In this document: one piece after another, positions 62,787 through 64,000 of the stretch
How positions within the stretch are numbered: the first letter of the stretch is position 1
Layout: each line of letters opens with the position of its first letter
Source of the DNA: Clostridiales bacterium
Lineage (GTDB): Bacteria > Bacillota > Clostridia > Christensenellales > JAISNN01
Reading direction: 5' to 3'
Assembly: GCA_031276195.1 (NCBI GenBank)
Contig: JAISNN010000014.1
Location: 25,017 to 89,016 of the forward strand
DNA: 64,000 bases
Position numbers and translations under genes: made by a program
The notes under the pieces: generated by a model
What the model saw: the letters and a program-made list of their open reading frames with translations, nothing else
Database searches by the model: none
Told to the model about the DNA's origin: nothing

Positions 62787-62815
62787 TTTACAAACGGATA
62801 AAGTTGTGTTATAAT
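62787..62815 (+). promoter_or_regulatory. Promoter upstream of the surface-protein gene
   Basis: TTTACA (62787-62792), 17-base spacer, TATAAT (62810-62815). It points toward the surface-protein gene, about 490 bp downstream. Confidence 0.7.
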
Positions 62816-62879
62816 AAAGAAAAATGAAAAAAGATTTAGGTATGGTGAAAAATTTAGCAAAAGAGAGAGATATACGGAT

Positions 62880-63002
62880 ATGAAAAAGTTTGTGAGCGAG
62901 AGCGGCAGTTGTATAACATATGAGATGACAGATGTTATACGGGGGGGGGGGCGAATTTACCCTTTAAACGGGTCTTTTTCCGTTGCAACGAATTTTCATA
63001 AA
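62880..63002 (+). CDS. Short frame spanning a G11 run (doubtful)
   Basis: It reads MKKFVSESGSCITYEMTDVI, then RGGGANLPFKRVFFRCNEFS, 40 codons, starting inside the stop of a 19-codon frame (ATATGA overlap). The run of eleven G at 62941-62951 is in the middle, so one inserted or deleted base would change the C-terminus. It may be a leader peptide, a broken gene, or nothing. Confidence 0.25.
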
Positions 63003-63173
63003 AAACTTCAAAACGGTCGTGTACGGCTTGAAATCGTTTGATTTTCAAGGCGTGCGCGGTCGTTTTTTTGACGTTTGCAAAATGCGGCACAAAAGCGGTA
63101 AAAATAAAACAAAAACGAAAAAATCAATTTTCCGTTGAGGCACGGATATCGTTTTTCGACGTTTTCAAAAAAA

Positions 63174-63243
63174 GGGAGTTCTAAATCTGCGTGATAAAAA
63201 GTAATACCGGTCAAGCAAAATCATCACACAAACTTAGAACTAT
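63174..63243. repeat. 70-bp palindromic element, copy 2 (inverted)
   Basis: GGGAGTTCTAAATCTGCGTG to AACTTAGAACTATC is the reverse complement of 28613-28682 with two mismatches. It ends 62 bp before the surface-protein start codon. Confidence 0.92.
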
Positions 63244-63305
63244 CCAAAAAAATAAGAACAAATGCAAAAAATAAAAAACAAAGTAAATTACGGAGGTTTC
63301 AAATT

Positions 63306-64000
63306 ATGAAAGTTAAAAAAGGCGGCAAGATATTTATGACTCTCGCCGGGTTGATTCTTTTGGCGGCGGCCGCTCTTGCGTCGGGGGTGTTTGCGGAAAG
63401 ATATTTCGGAAAAGAGGAAGAGGAAGAAAAAGAGGAAATATATGCCGTCGTATTCGTCGTTGACGGTGTGATATATGACGAAACGACGGTTAAAAAGGGC
63501 GGAGAGGTAATCTTTCCCGAAGTTGAGCCGACAAAGGACGGGTATGAATTCGCGGGCTGGGCGTACGAGGGCGGCGCGCTGTTTGACGGCGCGGAAGTCA
63601 ACGCAACGCTGACGCTGGTCGCGAAATGGACGGCGGTAGAGAGTTATACGGTGAGTTTTGTAGTAGAGGGTTTAGACGAGCCGTATTATGAGATAACGCT
63701 GAGAAAAGACGAGGCGGTGAGGTTCCCCGAAACAGATCCGACAAGGGAGGGTTATGACTTTGCCGGTTGGGTATACGAGGGCGGAACGCTGTTCGAGGGC
63801 GGTACGGCGAGCGGAAACCTTATACTGACCGCGAAATGGACGGAAACGACGAAGTTATTAGGGCAGTTAAAGGCGGCGTTAAAGGAACTTTTGGCGATCG
63901 AATACGACAAAGTGATCGCGGCGAACGAGAGTTACGATCAGGGCAGCCTTGAACAATGGAACGAGGCGTATGAGGACGGAATAGAGGCTATCGAAGCGGC
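63306..64000 (+). CDS. InlB-repeat (Listeria-Bacteroides type) surface protein, cut by the window end
   Basis: 231 residues are visible; the frame is still open at the window end. The start has a CGGAGG site. Residues 8-30 are a signal or membrane helix (KIFMTLAGLILLAAAALASG), followed by an acidic run of Glu. Two B-repeats follow, at about 46-109 and 113-179, each with DGVIYDETTVKKGGEV or a similar strand, a PTxxGYxFAGW core and a LTLVAKWT end. Then the sequence becomes helical (LLGQLKAALKELLAIEYDKV). Such proteins sit on the cell surface of Firmicutes; ligand unknown. Two regulatory-looking features lie upstream: a 70-bp palindromic element and a G11 run. Confidence 0.88.
   Translation, partial: MKVKKGGKIFMTLAGLILLAAAALASGVFAERYFGKEEEEEKEEIYAVVFVVDGVIYDETTVKKGGEVIFPEVEPTKDGYEFAGWAYEGGALFDGAEVNATLTLVAKWTAVESYTVSFVVEGLDEPYYEITLRKDEAVRFPETDPTREGYDFAGWVYEGGTLFEGGTASGNLILTAKWTETTKLLGQLKAALKELLAIEYDKVIAANESYDQGSLEQWNEAYEDGIEAIEA

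Larger units (their letters stand above)
62329..63305. other. Intergenic region before the surface-protein gene
   Basis: 977 bp. From the left: two 89-bp units (62411-62499 and 62500-62588), a promoter (62787-62815), a 40-codon open frame that spans a run of eleven G (62880-63002), and the second 70-bp inverted-pair element (63174-63243). The remaining DNA has no clear gene. Confidence 0.75.

Overview
The window looks like part of a chromosome of an uncultured low-to-medium GC Firmicute, most likely a member of the Clostridia. The evidence is a SigH-type sigma factor, a CwlD-type cell wall amidase, LuxS, the str operon with an L7Ae-type ribosomal protein at its head, strong Shine-Dalgarno sequences (GGAGG) and TTGACA-17-TATAAT promoters. 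A closer placement (for example Christensenellales-like gut lineages) is only a guess from the style of surface proteins and repeats.

Layout. 0-6 kb: the start of a secreted protein and a 1662-residue YDG-repeat surface protein. 6-12.7 kb: a HicAB toxin-antitoxin pair between two homologous repeat arrays, tRNA-Thr and tRNA-Gln, a membrane protein, a dNTP triphosphohydrolase and a DtxR-type regulator, all separated by repeat-filled gaps. 12.7-18.2 kb: the str operon (L7Ae, rpsL, rpsG, fusA, tuf) on the minus strand. 18.2-19.7 kb: a scarred segment with a truncated trypsin-like protein, a 110-bp MITE and 59-bp direct repeats. 19.7-37.3 kb: minus-strand genes for CvpA, an M29 peptidase, secreted proteins, a PLC-like enzyme, RlmH, two CPBP proteases, Fe-ADH, ApgM, SigH, RlmB and RadC. 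37.7-42 kb: PepV-like dipeptidase, amidase, PRC-barrel protein and a DnaA-box cluster. 42-48 kb: dnaN, parB, parA and rsmG on minus, then luxS on plus. 48.6-52.4 kb: a 3.9-kb gene-free region with six parS sites. 52.4-58.7 kb: rpmH, rnpA, yidD, yidC, jag and typA on plus. 58.7-64 kb: a DMP19 protein, a GlmU-like protein, a GPH-type transporter and an InlB-repeat surface protein cut by the window end.

The main point is that this is the replication-origin/partition region. Gene direction flips from mostly minus to mostly plus, and non-coding DNA flips from pyrimidine-rich to strongly purine-rich, across 48-51 kb. The parS array sits at the flip, next to parAB-rsmG-dnaN on one side and rpmH-rnpA-yidD-yidC-jag on the other. 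dnaA itself is not in the window; clear DnaA boxes lie at 40.45-40.51 kb and degenerate ones upstream of dnaN.

The second theme is an extreme load of small palindromic repeats: a GCGGTA-TACCGC element, a GGGGAAAACTTTTT hairpin, a CCCCTCC-GGAGGGG hairpin, a roughly 190-bp hairpin element (four copies alternate with parS), a 70-bp inverted pair 35 kb apart, and many tandem arrays with exact periods (34, 66, 88, 89, 90, 103 bp). Several repeats lie in frame inside conserved enzymes (ApgM, PepV-like, CPBP), comparable in principle to Rickettsia palindromic elements.
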